NCBI GenBank assembly: GCA_022072055.1
Contig: JAJVIK010000007.1
Span: 372,001-436,000 of the forward strand
Reading direction: 5' to 3'
DNA length: 64,000 nucleotides
Origin: a bacterium
GTDB taxonomy: Bacteria; Hinthialibacterota; Hinthialibacteria; OLB16
In this document: positions 53,273 through 63,495 of the stretch, piece after piece
Position numbering within the stretch: the first letter of the stretch is position 1
How the letters are laid out: the number at the start of each line of letters is the position of its first letter
Position numbers and translations under genes: made by a program
Notes under the pieces: model-generated
Told to the model about the DNA's origin: nothing
The model's input: only the letters and a program-made list of their open reading frames with translations
The model's database searches: none

Positions 53273-54755
53273 GCGTCGGCTCGCTCACCGCGCGGATCAG
53301 TTCCCGCTCGCACTCCAGGATCTCCACCAGGTTCCGCAGAAACCAGGGGTCGATGCCGGTGTATTCGTGGACCTCCTCCACCGAAAGCCCGATCTCAAGG
53401 GCGTAGCGGAGATAGAACAGTCGCTCCGAATTGGGGCGGGAGATTTTCTGAATGATCTCCTGCCGTGAAAGGTCGCGCTCCGCCTCGGTTTGAACCATCG
53501 CGGGGGACCAGGAATCCTTCCCGTCCCCACCGAACCCGAAGCGCCCGATCTCCAGCGAGGAGATCCCCTTCTGAAGCGCCTCCTTGAAAGTCCGCCCGAT
53601 GGACATCGCCTCACCGACCGATTTCATCTGGGTTCCGAGAATATCCTCCGCGCCGGGGAATTTGCGGAAGTCCCAACGCGGAATCTTGACCACACAGTAA
53701 TCGATGGTCGGCTCGAAACTCGCGGGGGTCTCGCGGGTGATATCGTTGGGGAGCTCGTCGAGGGTGTAACCCACCGCGAGCTTGGCCGCGAGCTTGGCTA
53801 TGGGGAACCCGGTGGCCTTGGAGGCCAAGGCGCTGGAACGGCTCACCCGCGGGTTCATTTCAATCACCACCATCTCGCCGTTCTTGGGGTTCACGGCGAA
53901 CTGGATGTTGGAGCCGCCGGTCTCGACCCCGATTTCACGGATGATCGCGATGGAGGCATCCCGCATGACCTGATACTCGCGGTCGGTCAGGGTCTGCGCC
54001 GGGGCGACCGTGATGCTGTCGCCGGTGTGAACCCCCATCGGGTCGAAGTTCTCAATCGAGCAGATGATGACCACGTTGTCGGCCTGGTCGCGCATCACCT
54101 CCAGCTCGTACTCCTTCCAGCCGAGCACGGATTGCTCGATGAGGAGCTCGCTGATCGGCGAGACCGAAAGGCCCCAAAGGATCAGGTTCTTGTATTCCTC
54201 CAGGTTATAAGCGATCCCGCCGCCGCTGCCTCCGAGGGTGAAGGCCGGGCGGATGATGGCGGGAAACCCGACCTCCGGGACAAAGGCGAGCGCCTCCTCC
54301 AGGGTGTGGGCGATTCCACCCCGTGGGACTTTAAGGCCGATCCGCTCCATGGCCTCTTTGAAGAGGGCGCGGTCCTCGGCCTTCTGGATTGCCCCGATCT
54401 TGGCGCCGATAAGCTCGATGCCGAGCTCATCCAGCACACCGGCTTCCGCGAGTTTGACCGACACATTGAGTCCGGTCTGCCCGCCCAAGGTGGGCAACAG
54501 AGCCTGGGGGCGTTCTCGGCGCAGGACTTCGGCGACATATTCTGGGGTAATCGGCTCGATGTAGGTATGATCCCCCATTTCGGGGTCGGTCATGATCGTG
54601 GCCGGGTTGGAATTGATCAGGACCACCTCGTACCCCTCCTCGCGGAGGGCCTTGCACCCTTGGGTTCCCGAGTAGTCAAATTCACAGGCTTGGCCGATGA
54701 CAATCGGCCCGGCCCCGACAATGGCGATTTTCTGAAGGTCGCTGCGTTTGGGCAT
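53256..54755 (-). CDS. carB: Carbamoyl-phosphate synthase large subunit, N-terminal half only
   Basis: 499 aa against about 1070 for a full CarB. It begins at the usual N-terminus ([22 protein letters not shown]) and contains the carboxyphosphate ATP-grasp domain ([61 protein letters not shown]). It stops at residue about 500, just after [11 protein letters not shown], where the oligomerisation domain begins. The second ATP-grasp domain and the allosteric domain are absent. The stop lies 17 bases inside the next gene, so the end is not a recent frameshift. Split carB genes are known in Aquifex and methanogens; the other half must be elsewhere. ATG 54755 lies in a 63-bp duplicated segment. Confidence 0.92.
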   Translation of the reverse strand: MPKRSDLQKIAIVGAGPIVIGQACEFDYSGTQGCKALREEGYEVVLINSNPATIMTDPEMGDHTYIEPITPEYVAEVLRRERPQALLPTLGGQTGLNVSVKLAEAGVLDELGIELIGAKIGAIQKAEDRALFKEAMERIGLKVPRGGIAHTLEEALAFVPEVGFPAIIRPAFTLGGSGGGIAYNLEEYKNLILWGLSVSPISELLIEQSVLGWKEYELEVMRDQADNVVIICSIENFDPMGVHTGDSITVAPAQTLTDREYQVMRDASIAIIREIGVETGGSNIQFAVNPKNGEMVVIEMNPRVSRSSALASKATGFPIAKLAAKLAVGYTLDELPNDITRETPASFEPTIDYCVVKIPRWDFRKFPGAEDILGTQMKSVGEAMSIGRTFKEALQKGISSLEIGRFGFGGDGKDSWSPAMVQTEAERDLSRQEIIQKISRPNSERLFYLRYALEIGLSVEEVHEYTGIDPWFLRNLVEILECERELIRAVSEPTHAARV

Positions 54756-54804
54756 ATCGAATCCGTATGATGCCACGAAGGGGGGGAATCTGGAAGCGTT
54801 TGGA
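54742..54804. repeat. 63-bp direct repeat, left copy (carB 5' end)
   Basis: Covers the first codons and upstream leader of carB. Identical to 57338-57384 over 47 bases (54742-54788); the next 16 bases match at 12 positions. Same orientation. Together the copies bracket a three-gene island. Confidence 0.93.
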
Positions 54805-54831
54805 CCTGAGTCGGGATCAAACCCGCCGGTT

Positions 54832-55479
54832 TCAAGGGAATCTCTCGTCCCCAGGCTTCGGCCTGTAGGGGGAAGCGCGAATCTCCTCGACCGGACGATT
54901 GAGCGCCTGCAGGACATATCCGGGTAAGACAATTGGCCAGGGGCCATCGCCCTCGAGGCCGAAATGCGACCGTCTCGAATCCTCGACAAACGGATACACC
55001 GCGAGAAGCCGGATGGGATCAACCTCCGGCAACAAGTCCGGATCAGTTACCACAAGGTCAACCTCGCTCCAGCGATAGGCCTCGATCACCAATCCGGCGC
55101 AGCTGAATCGTCGGAACTGGATCGTTCCATCCGTGCGCTTCCTTATCTCAAAGTGCGGATGGACTATGTACTGCTTCCTGCTTGAAACTCCGGCACACTC
55201 AAGGTCCACCATGTGCAAGAAATCTTCAATCTCCTTCTCTTCATCCGCTGTGAGGGAGACTGAACCAGCCAGGTTTAGGCACATCTCGTCTGAGGATTGG
55301 AAAGGAGGCCTCATGTGAGCCACCCTCACGGTGACCCCATACGGACCAAAATGTCCGTCTTCACGAGCTAGGCCGACATGGGTCACAAAACGTTGGGCTG
55401 AATCCTCTGATGATTCCTTCCCGATCACATCAAAACGCGACACGAATGCTCCGGTTGTCTCGAGTCGCTGGGCGGGCAT
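54832..55479 (-). CDS. Hypothetical protein, island gene 3
   Basis: 215 aa, no family recognised. A mixed alpha/beta sequence without signal peptide or membrane helix; [17 protein letters not shown] and [19 protein letters not shown] suggest beta-rich folding. The frame opens with ATG 55479, 21 bases after the stop of island gene 2, with GAGGGACAG upstream. GC content is visibly lower than in the flanking genes. It is the last gene of a leftward three-gene operon that sits between 63-bp direct repeats; the operon may act as one unit, possibly a mobile accessory system. Confidence 0.6.
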   Translation of the reverse strand: MPAQRLETTGAFVSRFDVIGKESSEDSAQRFVTHVGLAREDGHFGPYGVTVRVAHMRPPFQSSDEMCLNLAGSVSLTADEEKEIEDFLHMVDLECAGVSSRKQYIVHPHFEIRKRTDGTIQFRRFSCAGLVIEAYRWSEVDLVVTDPDLLPEVDPIRLLAVYPFVEDSRRSHFGLEGDGPWPIVLPGYVLQALNRPVEEIRASPYRPKPGDERFP

Positions 55480-55500
55480 CGGTCGTTTCTGTCCCTCGGG

Positions 55501-56517
55501 TTAACCTCTTGGGAAACACGTAATCAAATCTTCAAGCGCCGAAATCCGGCGGTCGCCCGGCGCCATCAAGCTCCGCCACTGATCAAGGAGCTCGTTCAGC
55601 AGCCTTCTGAGTTGACGATGAAACCAAGGAAACGGTAGATCGCGTGCGACCTCCACAAGCCGTTCCAGCTTAGGGCTCCTCATTCCGGCCAAACCTTGAA
55701 GGGCGAGGAGGGCGATGGCCGAGAACCGTCCGCGCGGCAGGACACGAGGATTGAGATACGCCTCGGCCAGTTCCATGAGTCTGGTCGCCAGTTCCGGTTC
55801 CGGCTCGGGAGCCGCAGGTGGATTGGCCGCGAACTTCCGCGCCACCATCTTGACGATTTCAAGCTCGATCTCCTGGGGAATGACAGCTCGATGTCCCGGT
55901 TCGAGTACGGAAGCCAAGGCTCCAATCTGGGAAACGTCCATCAGCGCCACGTAGTTCCTAATTGCGGACCCTACGGCTATCAGGTCATCACGCTCATTGC
56001 TGTCTCGGAATTCCTCGATGAAGCCACGAAGGAGGGGAAGGAGCTCCATTCTCTGTTCTCCAGTGAAATCCATCTCCTCAGCTGCAAGGATCAGTCGACG
56101 CCGCTCGTTGAGGTCCAGGTTCGGATTCCCAAGCAGAGCGACGACCTCTCCCGGCTGAAGACCTTCACAGCTCTCGTCTTGACCTCCCACTCCCACGGTG
56201 AGGCTTTGCGGAATTAGAGTCGCCTCGGTTCGCGCTGCCGATTCTTCGGTGTGGGTGACAGCCATGCCTCCGACCTCGGATTGAGAATCGGTCCAGGTTC
56301 CCTCGAATCCATGTGAAACCGCTGGTAACCCGAATTCATTGATCAGTAAGTGAAGAATTCGATTGGGATCGAGAGCAACATTGCAGGGATATGTGGTCCT
56401 GCTCGTCCTACTCGATACCACCAGGAAACTCGATTGGTCTTCCCACCCTCCGCCTGTAAATGGGCGATTCAGAGGACTCCCTTGGACCGCAGTTGGAAAG
56501 CGCTCATTCACTGGCAT
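55501..56517 (-). CDS. Hypothetical helical-repeat protein, island gene 2
   Basis: 338 aa, no family recognised. N-terminal 120 residues are polar; residues about 120-338 are helical with HEAT-like periodicity (LNERRRLILAAEEMDFTGEQRMELLPLLRGFIEEFRD, GRFSAIALLALQGLAGMRSPKLERLVEVARDL). It could be a scaffold. ATG 56517 is chosen for the strong GGGAGGAG directly upstream; it overlaps island gene 1 by 14 bases, so the genes are coupled. No enzymatic motif is visible. Confidence 0.6.
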   Translation of the reverse strand: MPVNERFPTAVQGSPLNRPFTGGGWEDQSSFLVVSSRTSRTTYPCNVALDPNRILHLLINEFGLPAVSHGFEGTWTDSQSEVGGMAVTHTEESAARTEATLIPQSLTVGVGGQDESCEGLQPGEVVALLGNPNLDLNERRRLILAAEEMDFTGEQRMELLPLLRGFIEEFRDSNERDDLIAVGSAIRNYVALMDVSQIGALASVLEPGHRAVIPQEIELEIVKMVARKFAANPPAAPEPEPELATRLMELAEAYLNPRVLPRGRFSAIALLALQGLAGMRSPKLERLVEVARDLPFPWFHRQLRRLLNELLDQWRSLMAPGDRRISALEDLITCFPRG

Positions 56518-57235
56518 CTCCTCCCTTCTCTTGGTCGGTTCGCTCCACCTTTGGGACTCCGCCCGGAACCCATTGTTCTGCAAGCTCCCGAAGCACTTTC
56601 AGTTTCTGTTGGGCCTTCTTTGCCTTTTCCACCAGCCCCGTAACTTGCCTGGCGGAAAGCACTGCTTCCAAGGATACCGGAAGCCCATCCGCGCCGGTCA
56701 CCACAACCTTGAGAGTTGTATACGGGATAAGCCCTTCGACCTGCCTGCGCTCGCTGTCAAATATTGGCCGCAGATCGCAAATCAACTCAACTTCCTCAAG
56801 AGATTGGCCGGTGATCTCTTCCAGGCGACAAGCCTTTCGGTACCGTTCAAGCGCCGGATAGGACTGCAAGAGGCGCGGTAGACATTCCTCTAGTCGCTCG
56901 AATTCAATCTCCGAGAGGCGTGTTCGGTTTTCTTCGGCCCGTCGCCATTCATCGAGCCCTCGGAGAAGTTCAGGTAGGTTCGCCTCCGTTATGTTTTGGA
57001 GGACTCTGAAGATGGGCTCAACTTGCGCCTCTCTTGCAAGGACCTCCTTGATCGCTCCACGGAGCCGTTCCGGGCCGAGGAAACCGTCCGCTTGGCGGAG
57101 TGAAGATGCGAGCCGCGAAACCTGATCTTCTTCCAGGTTGGCAACGACAAGAAGGTCATCCACCATGGGCTGATTGATGATCGGAACCATGCCAGGGAGG
57201 CGAAAGCCCCTCATGAAGAAAACTGGCTCAGGCAT
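56504..57235 (-). CDS. Hypothetical coiled-coil protein, island gene 1
   Basis: 243 aa, no family recognised. Opens with MRGFRLPGMVPIINQ, then helices rich in Leu and Glu (DDLLVVANLEEDQVSRLASSL; LRGLDEWRRAEENRTRLSEIEFERLEECLPRLL) and a C-terminal coiled coil (VEKAKKAQQKLKVLRELAEQW). A central strand pair (LICDLRPIFDSERRQVEGLIPYTTLKVVVTG) looks like a small sheet. It has no signal peptide and no catalytic motif I can name. First gene of the three-gene operon; codon use is less GC-rich than in neighbours. Confidence 0.6.
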   Translation of the reverse strand: MPEPVFFMRGFRLPGMVPIINQPMVDDLLVVANLEEDQVSRLASSLRQADGFLGPERLRGAIKEVLAREAQVEPIFRVLQNITEANLPELLRGLDEWRRAEENRTRLSEIEFERLEECLPRLLQSYPALERYRKACRLEEITGQSLEEVELICDLRPIFDSERRQVEGLIPYTTLKVVVTGADGLPVSLEAVLSARQVTGLVEKAKKAQQKLKVLRELAEQWVPGGVPKVERTDQEKGGDASE

Positions 57236-57337
57236 AGCGGGTCACCAATCAAAAGGGCGGTAATGATACGATTGTCTATACGATATGGGTGTGGGAGAAC
57301 TGAGGTCAACCCCACTTCCTCTTCGGCCCATACTGGT

Positions 57338-57400
57338 CTGCGTTTGGGCATATCGAATCCGTATGATGCCACGAAGGGGGGGAAGCGGCAACCGTTTGGA
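57338..57400. repeat. 63-bp direct repeat, right copy
   Basis: Duplicate of the carB leader and first codons (see 54742-54804). Followed 17 bp later by the ABC-2 permease start, so this copy probably marks the original carB/permease junction. Confidence 0.93.
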
Positions 57401-57417
57401 GGGGCCGCCCGAGATCG

Positions 57418-59256
57418 ATGGAACTCCCGATAGCCTCGGCTGAACTGGTCCGGACGCTTCGACGGCCCCTGTCGTTCGCGGTGGCGGGGGGATACTACAC
57501 CGCCCTGGTTGTGGCGGCCCTGATCGGCTGGATCTCCTTGGAGGGGCGCCTGGGGGACCGTGAGGAGATCGGGCGCGGGATCTTCCACGCCTTCCTCTTC
57601 CTCGGGTATGGGCTGCTCTCGATTCACGCCGCGTTGATCGGGGCGAACAGCCTGGTGGGAGAGCGTGAGGGGAACACCTCCACCCTGCTGCGTCTTGCCC
57701 CAATCCGTCATTCCTCCCTGGTGATTCAGAAGCTCCTCGCGCCGCTCGCGATGGAGTGGCTGTTTTTCATCGGGAGCCTGCCGTTCCTTTCGCTGGTGTT
57801 CTTGCTCGGGGGGCTGTCGGGCGCGGAGTTCCTGTACCAGTTGGTCAACCTGTTTGTGTGGTTGAACAGTTGCATCCTGCTCGGGCTGTGGGTTTCCTCA
57901 ACCGCCCCATCCGCGACGCGCGCCGGCAGGAATGTCTTCGCGGCCTTGGCGCTCTTGGTGGTCCTGACTCAATTCGGGGGATTCCTGCTGGAAGTGATGC
58001 CGCGGGGGCTGGAGAGCCTCCATCCGGACTGGAGCCGAAACCTCCGGTGGTTGGAGGCGCTTTTCAATCGCCTCTCCACCCTCTCGCCGATCTGGATGGT
58101 GCGCTCGTGGAGCGATTCCGCTCTTTCCGGCTTGGGCTCCACGACCGGGGGCGGGGTCCACTTTCCCGCGCTGTTCTCGTGGTGCGCGCACCTCTTGATC
58201 CAAGCGCTGCTCCTTTGGCGCGCGGTGCGCGGCTGGGAGCGGACCCCGGAGAAACCGGAGATCGAGAGCGGGCGTGGCGGCTGGCTTGCGCGACTCGGCC
58301 TGAGGCGTGTCCGCCGCGGCCATCATGGGCCTTTCCCCGAAGGCTGGCGCGCCTACTTCGAGCTGGAAGACCGGGAGGTATTCAAGGGGGGGAGGAGGAC
58401 CAAGCGGCTCCTCTGGGTTCCCGCGTTGATTTGGATGGTCGCCTTCTTCGCCATCGCCTCATCCTGGTCCCCCTTGGGGGTGCAACCGGGCGGTTCCGCC
58501 ACGCTGGTTGAGGAAAGTCTCGCACAGCTTGGCGTGACCGTTTCGAGCTTCGCGCTGATCCTGATCGGACTGGGGCTCGCGCCCAACGCCTTCAGGCGCC
58601 ACACCCGTCGGGATTCGAGCGGCATGGCGCTCCTTTCACCCGTTCCACCTTGGGAGGTGTTTCTTGGGAAATGGCTGTACTACCAGACCTTCTGCCTGAA
58701 GGCGCTCCTCTTCCTTGGTTTTGTATTTGTCTTCCCGCTGGTGTTCACTTGGAGTCTCGGAGTGGTCAGGCTTGGGACGCTGGCGCCGGTGGGAATGTCC
58801 TTGGGTGGGGCGCTGCTTTCGATTCCGGTGGTCAGCTTCTTCGGTGTTCTCGCGGGCCTCTACGCCTGGACGGCGCGGACCGGGGCGGTGGTGCTCCTCC
58901 TGTTCGCCGTGTGCGCGATGAACTGCTTTGCCTGCTTGGCGATACCCATTGGAATTGTGCTTGCGATCTCCTTGTTAGTCGCCGGACCTGTGGGAAACAT
59001 ACATTACGAGGAACCCAAGTGGCTCCAAGATTCCCGGATGTGTTGTGCGTTGGGCGTCTTGGGCTTCGTCCTTCTCGACACCCTCGTTTTCTCATTTCAC
59101 TCTTCTCTGCGTCCCCTCTCTCTCTGGAAAGTCCTCTTTCCCGCGCTGATCACTCTCAACCTCCTCTTCCTCACGGCCACCCTTTCCCTCGCCTGCTGGG
59201 TCTGGATCTTGGGGCGGCCGATGGAATGGTGGCGGAGAAAGCTCCTGACCGCCTGA
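57418..59256 (+). CDS. ABC-2-type transport permease
   Basis: 612 aa with about twelve hydrophobic helices in two blocks around a soluble loop (residues 270-330, basic and Gly-rich). LVGEREGNTSTLLRLAPIRHSSLVIQKLLAP is the conserved ABC-2 signature; the second block repeats it (SSGMALLSPVPPWEVFLGKWLYYQ). Such double-length permeases export lipids, drugs or polysaccharides. No ATPase gene is adjacent, so the partner lies elsewhere. It was originally divergent from carB. Confidence 0.85.
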   Translation: MELPIASAELVRTLRRPLSFAVAGGYYTALVVAALIGWISLEGRLGDREEIGRGIFHAFLFLGYGLLSIHAALIGANSLVGEREGNTSTLLRLAPIRHSSLVIQKLLAPLAMEWLFFIGSLPFLSLVFLLGGLSGAEFLYQLVNLFVWLNSCILLGLWVSSTAPSATRAGRNVFAALALLVVLTQFGGFLLEVMPRGLESLHPDWSRNLRWLEALFNRLSTLSPIWMVRSWSDSALSGLGSTTGGGVHFPALFSWCAHLLIQALLLWRAVRGWERTPEKPEIESGRGGWLARLGLRRVRRGHHGPFPEGWRAYFELEDREVFKGGRRTKRLLWVPALIWMVAFFAIASSWSPLGVQPGGSATLVEESLAQLGVTVSSFALILIGLGLAPNAFRRHTRRDSSGMALLSPVPPWEVFLGKWLYYQTFCLKALLFLGFVFVFPLVFTWSLGVVRLGTLAPVGMSLGGALLSIPVVSFFGVLAGLYAWTARTGAVVLLLFAVCAMNCFACLAIPIGIVLAISLLVAGPVGNIHYEEPKWLQDSRMCCALGVLGFVLLDTLVFSFHSSLRPLSLWKVLFPALITLNLLFLTATLSLACWVWILGRPMEWWRRKLLTA

Positions 59257-59435
59257 GGGCGTGCCATTTCGGCGCAGTGTGTTACCTCCAAATCGGAAAG
59301 AGGCTCCTTTCGACCCCTCCTAGGACAGAGTTTCTCCACCTGTATCCGCAATCCGATCAAGGAGTTATTCCGGCTTGGAGCCAGGTTTTATCCGACCCTT
59401 CAATTGGCACCCATATTGCCCTTTCTCCGCCCCAA

Positions 59436-60920
59436 ATGCCTCAGAAAAGGACGGGCAAGGGTGTGAGAGTCGGCCTTGTCGTGCTGATGATCGTGTGCCT
59501 AGGCGTCGGTTCGGCCACCGCCAAACCGCTGGACTATGACCGTCACACACCGATTGTGGATGTGGTCAAGAAGCTGACCCCCTCGGTGGTGGCGATCCGA
59601 ACCGACATTGTCCGCACGGTGCAGCTCAACCCGCTGGATTCGTTCTTTTTCGGGTTGCGCGGGCGGGGCGATCCGATGGTGCAGGAGCAGGTGCTCTCCT
59701 CGGCGGGTTCGGGGATCATTGTGGACGAAGAAGGGACGGTCATCTCGAACAGCCATGTGGTTTCGGGCGCGAACCGTCTGACCTGCACCACCAGCGATGG
59801 CGAGGTGCTCAACCTGATCCCGATCGGTCTGGACAGCGATTTCGACATCGCGGTGTTGCGGATCGACACCTCGGGTTACACCACTCCACCCCGCTTCAAC
59901 AAGATCGATTGGGGGGTGACCTCCGATTTGATGATTGGAGAGAGTGTGGTGGTTCTCGGCAGCGCGCTGTCCTTCGAGAACAGCGTGACCTCCGGGGTGG
60001 TCAGCGCGGTGGAGCGCACGATCAGCGTGGGCAAAGGGAAGAAGCCCTATTTCGGGATGATCCAAACCGACGCGGCGATCAACCGAGGGAACAGCGGCGG
60101 GCCGGTGGTGAACATTCGTGGGGAGCTGATCGGCATCGCGACCCTGATCGCCAGCGAGGGAGGCGGATCGGATGGGATCGGCTTCGCGATCCCGGTGGAG
60201 CGGGTCTCGCAGGTCTACAGCGAGTTTGTGAACGGAATTCTATCGCTTGAGGAGCGTCTGGGAATCGAGTATGTCAGTCCCAAGACAATAGAGAATATTG
60301 ACCCGACGCAGCGGGAGCGCTTGGGGCTTTCGCGCGGTCGCGTGGAGGGATTGCTAGTGGCCTCGCTCGATCCCAATGGCTTGGCGGCCCGTCACGACCT
60401 TCAGAAGCAGGATCTTTTGCTGGAGGTGGATGGCGCGCCGGTCACTCAGTTGAGCGACTTCCAGCGGCGCCTGGAGGAGCACCCCGCGGGGGCGCCGCTC
60501 AAGGTCGGATTCCTGCGGTTCGATCCGCGCGCGAATCGGGTGGACCGTCTCTCGGTCTCGATTCCGACCGATGAGCTCGACTCGAAATCGCGCATCGACC
60601 TTACCGACTCCTGGCTGGGGATGGAGATCTCGGGAATCGACAACGACCTGGCCCAGCGCAATGGGGTCTCGCTGGATTCCGGGGTGGCGATTCGCTCGGT
60701 GGAGGCCGGGAGCCCGGCGCGGGATGCCGGCCTTGCACCGGGAGACTTGATCGTGGCGATTGGAGAATACCCGGTGCAGACCCTTGGGGATTTCCGACGC
60801 CTGCGCTCGGTGTTGTGGAACCAGGATCGAATTGAAACGCGGATACGCCGCGCCGGACAACTCGGAGTGACCGAGATCATCAACCCGGGACCCCGAGCTC
60901 GCAGAGGAACAGGACTGTGA
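59436..60920 (+). CDS. HtrA/DegP-family serine protease with two PDZ domains
   Basis: 494 aa. Signal peptide (VGLVVLMIVCLGVGSATA), then a trypsin-like domain with the triad H107 (ISNSHVVSG), D137 (SDFDIAVLRID) and S220 (RGNSGGPVVN). PDZ-1 lies about residues 280-370 (LDPNGLAARHDLQKQDLLLEVDG) and PDZ-2 about 395-480 (EAGSPARDAGLAPGDLIVAIG). It should degrade misfolded envelope proteins. ATG 59436 opens at the signal peptide; the frame runs on upstream through the end of the permease gene without domain support. grpE begins with a one-base-offset GTG at its stop, so the chaperone genes are coupled to it. Confidence 0.93.
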   Translation: MPQKRTGKGVRVGLVVLMIVCLGVGSATAKPLDYDRHTPIVDVVKKLTPSVVAIRTDIVRTVQLNPLDSFFFGLRGRGDPMVQEQVLSSAGSGIIVDEEGTVISNSHVVSGANRLTCTTSDGEVLNLIPIGLDSDFDIAVLRIDTSGYTTPPRFNKIDWGVTSDLMIGESVVVLGSALSFENSVTSGVVSAVERTISVGKGKKPYFGMIQTDAAINRGNSGGPVVNIRGELIGIATLIASEGGGSDGIGFAIPVERVSQVYSEFVNGILSLEERLGIEYVSPKTIENIDPTQRERLGLSRGRVEGLLVASLDPNGLAARHDLQKQDLLLEVDGAPVTQLSDFQRRLEEHPAGAPLKVGFLRFDPRANRVDRLSVSIPTDELDSKSRIDLTDSWLGMEISGIDNDLAQRNGVSLDSGVAIRSVEAGSPARDAGLAPGDLIVAIGEYPVQTLGDFRRLRSVLWNQDRIETRIRRAGQLGVTEIINPGPRARRGTGL

Positions 60921-61546
60921 AAAAGCATCCGCACAAGGAGACAGTCGCCGAGAGCGAACCCAAGGACGACGGGCACGTGGTCAAGAGCGCGATGGAGCTC
61001 GCGCTGGAGCGCGCCGCGCAGCTTGAGGAAGAGCCGATCACCCTGGAGACCGAGAACGGTTCGGTTTCGGTGACCTTCGAGGAGCTCAAGGCCAAGGCGC
61101 TCGCGGCGGATGAGCTTCGCAATCAACTGCTGTATAAGCAGGCGGAGTTCGAGAACTACCGGAAGCGCACGCTGCGCGAGCGGGAGGAGTTGCTCATGGA
61201 AACCGTCCCCGTGAGCGACCTGCTGGAGATCCTGGACGCGCTGGATCGCGCGCGGGCCAGCCGTGGGGAGGCCGAATCGATCCTGGCGGGAGTGGAGCTG
61301 ATCCGCGCGCAATTGTGGGGTCTGCTTCAGCGCAAGGGGGTCGAGCCGGTTCCCGGAGTCGGGGAAAGTTTCGATCCGAACCACCACGAGGCCATCGCGC
61401 ACCAGGCGCATGAGGCGGCGCCGGCGGGGACGGTGCTGGCGGAGTATCAACCCGGCTTCAAGATCGGGGACAGGGTGATCCGACCCACCAAGGTGGTGGT
61501 GTCGGCGGGACCATACAATCAGGAAAGGGCGGACGCGGAAAGGTAA
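60917..61546 (+). CDS. grpE: Nucleotide exchange factor GrpE
   Basis: 209 aa. An N-terminal long helix with ELRNQLLYKQAEFENYRKRTLRER, then the beta-domain NHHEAIAHQAHEAAPAGTVLAEYQPGFKIGDRVIRPTKVVVSAG. It releases ADP from DnaK. GTG 60917 overlaps the protease stop by four bases. The pairing HtrA-GrpE-DnaK places periplasmic and cytoplasmic quality control under one transcript. Confidence 0.96.
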   Translation: MKKHPHKETVAESEPKDDGHVVKSAMELALERAAQLEEEPITLETENGSVSVTFEELKAKALAADELRNQLLYKQAEFENYRKRTLREREELLMETVPVSDLLEILDALDRARASRGEAESILAGVELIRAQLWGLLQRKGVEPVPGVGESFDPNHHEAIAHQAHEAAPAGTVLAEYQPGFKIGDRVIRPTKVVVSAGPYNQERADAER

Positions 61547-61579
61547 GGCATCCGCGAGCGGACCAAGGAGGAACCCAAG

Positions 61580-63484
61580 ATGAGCGGGAAAGTGATTGGA
61601 ATTGATCTGGGCACCACGAACTCGGTGGTGGCCGTTATCGAGGGCGGCGAACCGACCGTGATCGCCAATGCCGAGGGAGGGCGCACCACCCCCTCGGTGG
61701 TGGCTTTCACCGACAGCGGGGAGCAGCTCGTGGGCATTACCGCCAAGCGTCAGGCGATCACCAATCCCAAGCGCACGGTGTTTTCGATCAAGCGCTTCAT
61801 GGGCCGTCGCACCAGCGAGGTGACCGAGGAGACCACCAAGGTTCCCTACAAGGTGGTGGCGGATGGGAGCGGGAACGCGGTGGTGGAGATTGACGGCAAG
61901 ACCTATGCGCCGCCCGAGATTTCCGCGCGCATCCTGCAGAAGATGAAGCGCACGGCGGAGGACTATCTGGGGCACGAGGTCAAGCAGGCGGTCATCACGG
62001 TCCCGGCTTACTTCAACGACGGGCAACGTCAGGCCACCAAGGACGCGGGCGCGATCGCGGGACTGGAGGTGTTGCGGATCATCAACGAGCCCACCGCGGC
62101 GGCGCTGGCCTATGGCCTGGACAAAAAGAAGGACGAGAAAATCGCGGTCTATGACCTCGGCGGGGGAACCTTCGACATCTCGATTCTGGAGCTGGGGGAT
62201 GGCGTGTTCGAGGTCAAGGCCACCAACGGCGACACCCACCTGGGCGGGGATGACTTGGATCAGGTGGTCATCGATTGGATCGCCGACGAATTCAAGCGCG
62301 CGCAGGGGATCGACCTGCGCAAGGATCCGATGGCGTTGCAGCGCCTCAAGGACGCCGCCGAGCGCGCCAAGTGCGAGCTCTCCAGCACGATGGAGACAAG
62401 CATTGACATCCCGTTCATCACGGCGGACGCCTCGGGCCCGAAGCACCTCAACATGAAGCTTTCCCGCGCCAAGCTTGAGCAGCTCATCGGCCCGTTGGTC
62501 GAGCGCACCAAGGGACCCTGCCTGGCCGCGCTGCGCGACGCCGGGTTCGCTCCCAAGGATATCGACGAGGTGATTCTGGTCGGCGGCTCGACTCGAATCC
62601 CGATGGTGCAGCAGTTGGTCAAGGAGCTTTTCGGGAAGGAACCGCACAAAGGGGTCAACCCGGACGAGGTCGTGGCGGTCGGCGCGGCGATCCAGGGCGG
62701 AGTCCTCTCGAAGGAGGTCAAGGATGTCTTGCTGCTGGATGTAACCCCGCTCTCTCTCGGAATCGAGACCCTGGGCGATGTGTTCACCAAGCTGATCGAG
62801 CGCAACACCACGATCCCGACCCGCAAGAGCCAGATCTTCTCCACCGCGGCGGACAACCAGCCCGCGGTGACCATCAAGGTCTACCAAGGCGAGCGCGAAA
62901 TCGCCTCGCGGAACCGTCTTCTCGGCGAGTTCAACCTGGAGGGGATCCCGCCCGCGCCGCGCGGGATTCCGCAGATCGAGGTGAGCTTCGACATCGACGC
63001 CAACGGGATTGTGCATGTCTCGGCCAAAGACCTCGGCACCGGGAAGGAGCAGAAGGTTCGGATTGAGTCCTCCAGCGGCCTCAACGAGGAGGAGATCAAG
63101 CGGATGCAGACGGATGCCGCCGCGCACGCCGAGGAGGACCGCCGTCACCGCGAGCTCGTCGCCGCTCGCAATGAGGCCGACGCCCTGGCTTACAGCACCG
63201 AGAAGTCGCTTGCGGAACACGGCTCAAGCCTTGATGATGTGACCCGCGGGCAGATTCAAACCGCGCTGGATGACCTCAAGCGGGCGCTCACCGGCGATGA
63301 TGTGAATCAGATCAAGGCCAAGAAGTCGGCACTGGAGCAGGCCTCCCACAAGCTCGCCGAGGCGCTCTATCGTCAAGCCACTCAGCAGGCGACGGCGGGC
63401 GCCTCCGCCGAGGCGAGTCCAAACGGCGGGGGCCAAGCCCGGGAAGCCGAGGTGGTGGACGCCGAATTCCGCGAGGAGAAATGA
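61580..63484 (+). CDS. dnaK: Chaperone DnaK (Hsp70)
   Basis: 634 aa. ATPase domain with [53 protein letters not shown] and [14 protein letters not shown]; the substrate domain has [16 protein letters not shown]. The C-terminus ([17 protein letters not shown]) is the bacterial DnaK form with DAEF. GGAGG lies about ten bases before the ATG. No heat-shock operator such as CIRCE is visible upstream. No dnaJ follows within the window. Confidence 0.99.
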   Translation: MSGKVIGIDLGTTNSVVAVIEGGEPTVIANAEGGRTTPSVVAFTDSGEQLVGITAKRQAITNPKRTVFSIKRFMGRRTSEVTEETTKVPYKVVADGSGNAVVEIDGKTYAPPEISARILQKMKRTAEDYLGHEVKQAVITVPAYFNDGQRQATKDAGAIAGLEVLRIINEPTAAALAYGLDKKKDEKIAVYDLGGGTFDISILELGDGVFEVKATNGDTHLGGDDLDQVVIDWIADEFKRAQGIDLRKDPMALQRLKDAAERAKCELSSTMETSIDIPFITADASGPKHLNMKLSRAKLEQLIGPLVERTKGPCLAALRDAGFAPKDIDEVILVGGSTRIPMVQQLVKELFGKEPHKGVNPDEVVAVGAAIQGGVLSKEVKDVLLLDVTPLSLGIETLGDVFTKLIERNTTIPTRKSQIFSTAADNQPAVTIKVYQGEREIASRNRLLGEFNLEGIPPAPRGIPQIEVSFDIDANGIVHVSAKDLGTGKEQKVRIESSSGLNEEEIKRMQTDAAAHAEEDRRHRELVAARNEADALAYSTEKSLAEHGSSLDDVTRGQIQTALDDLKRALTGDDVNQIKAKKSALEQASHKLAEALYRQATQQATAGASAEASPNGGGQAREAEVVDAEFREEK

Positions 63485-63495
63485 GGTGAGCTCCG

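Noticed and set aside
57211-57711. Open frame beginning upstream of the right 63-bp repeat on the minus strand
   Set aside because: It contains the duplicated first codons of carB (MPKR) and then runs into unrelated sequence; it arises from the duplication and overlaps the ABC-2 permease start.
58650-59435. N-terminal extension of the HtrA protease
   Set aside because: The frame overlaps the ABC-2 permease and has no domain; the signal peptide begins after ATG 59436.
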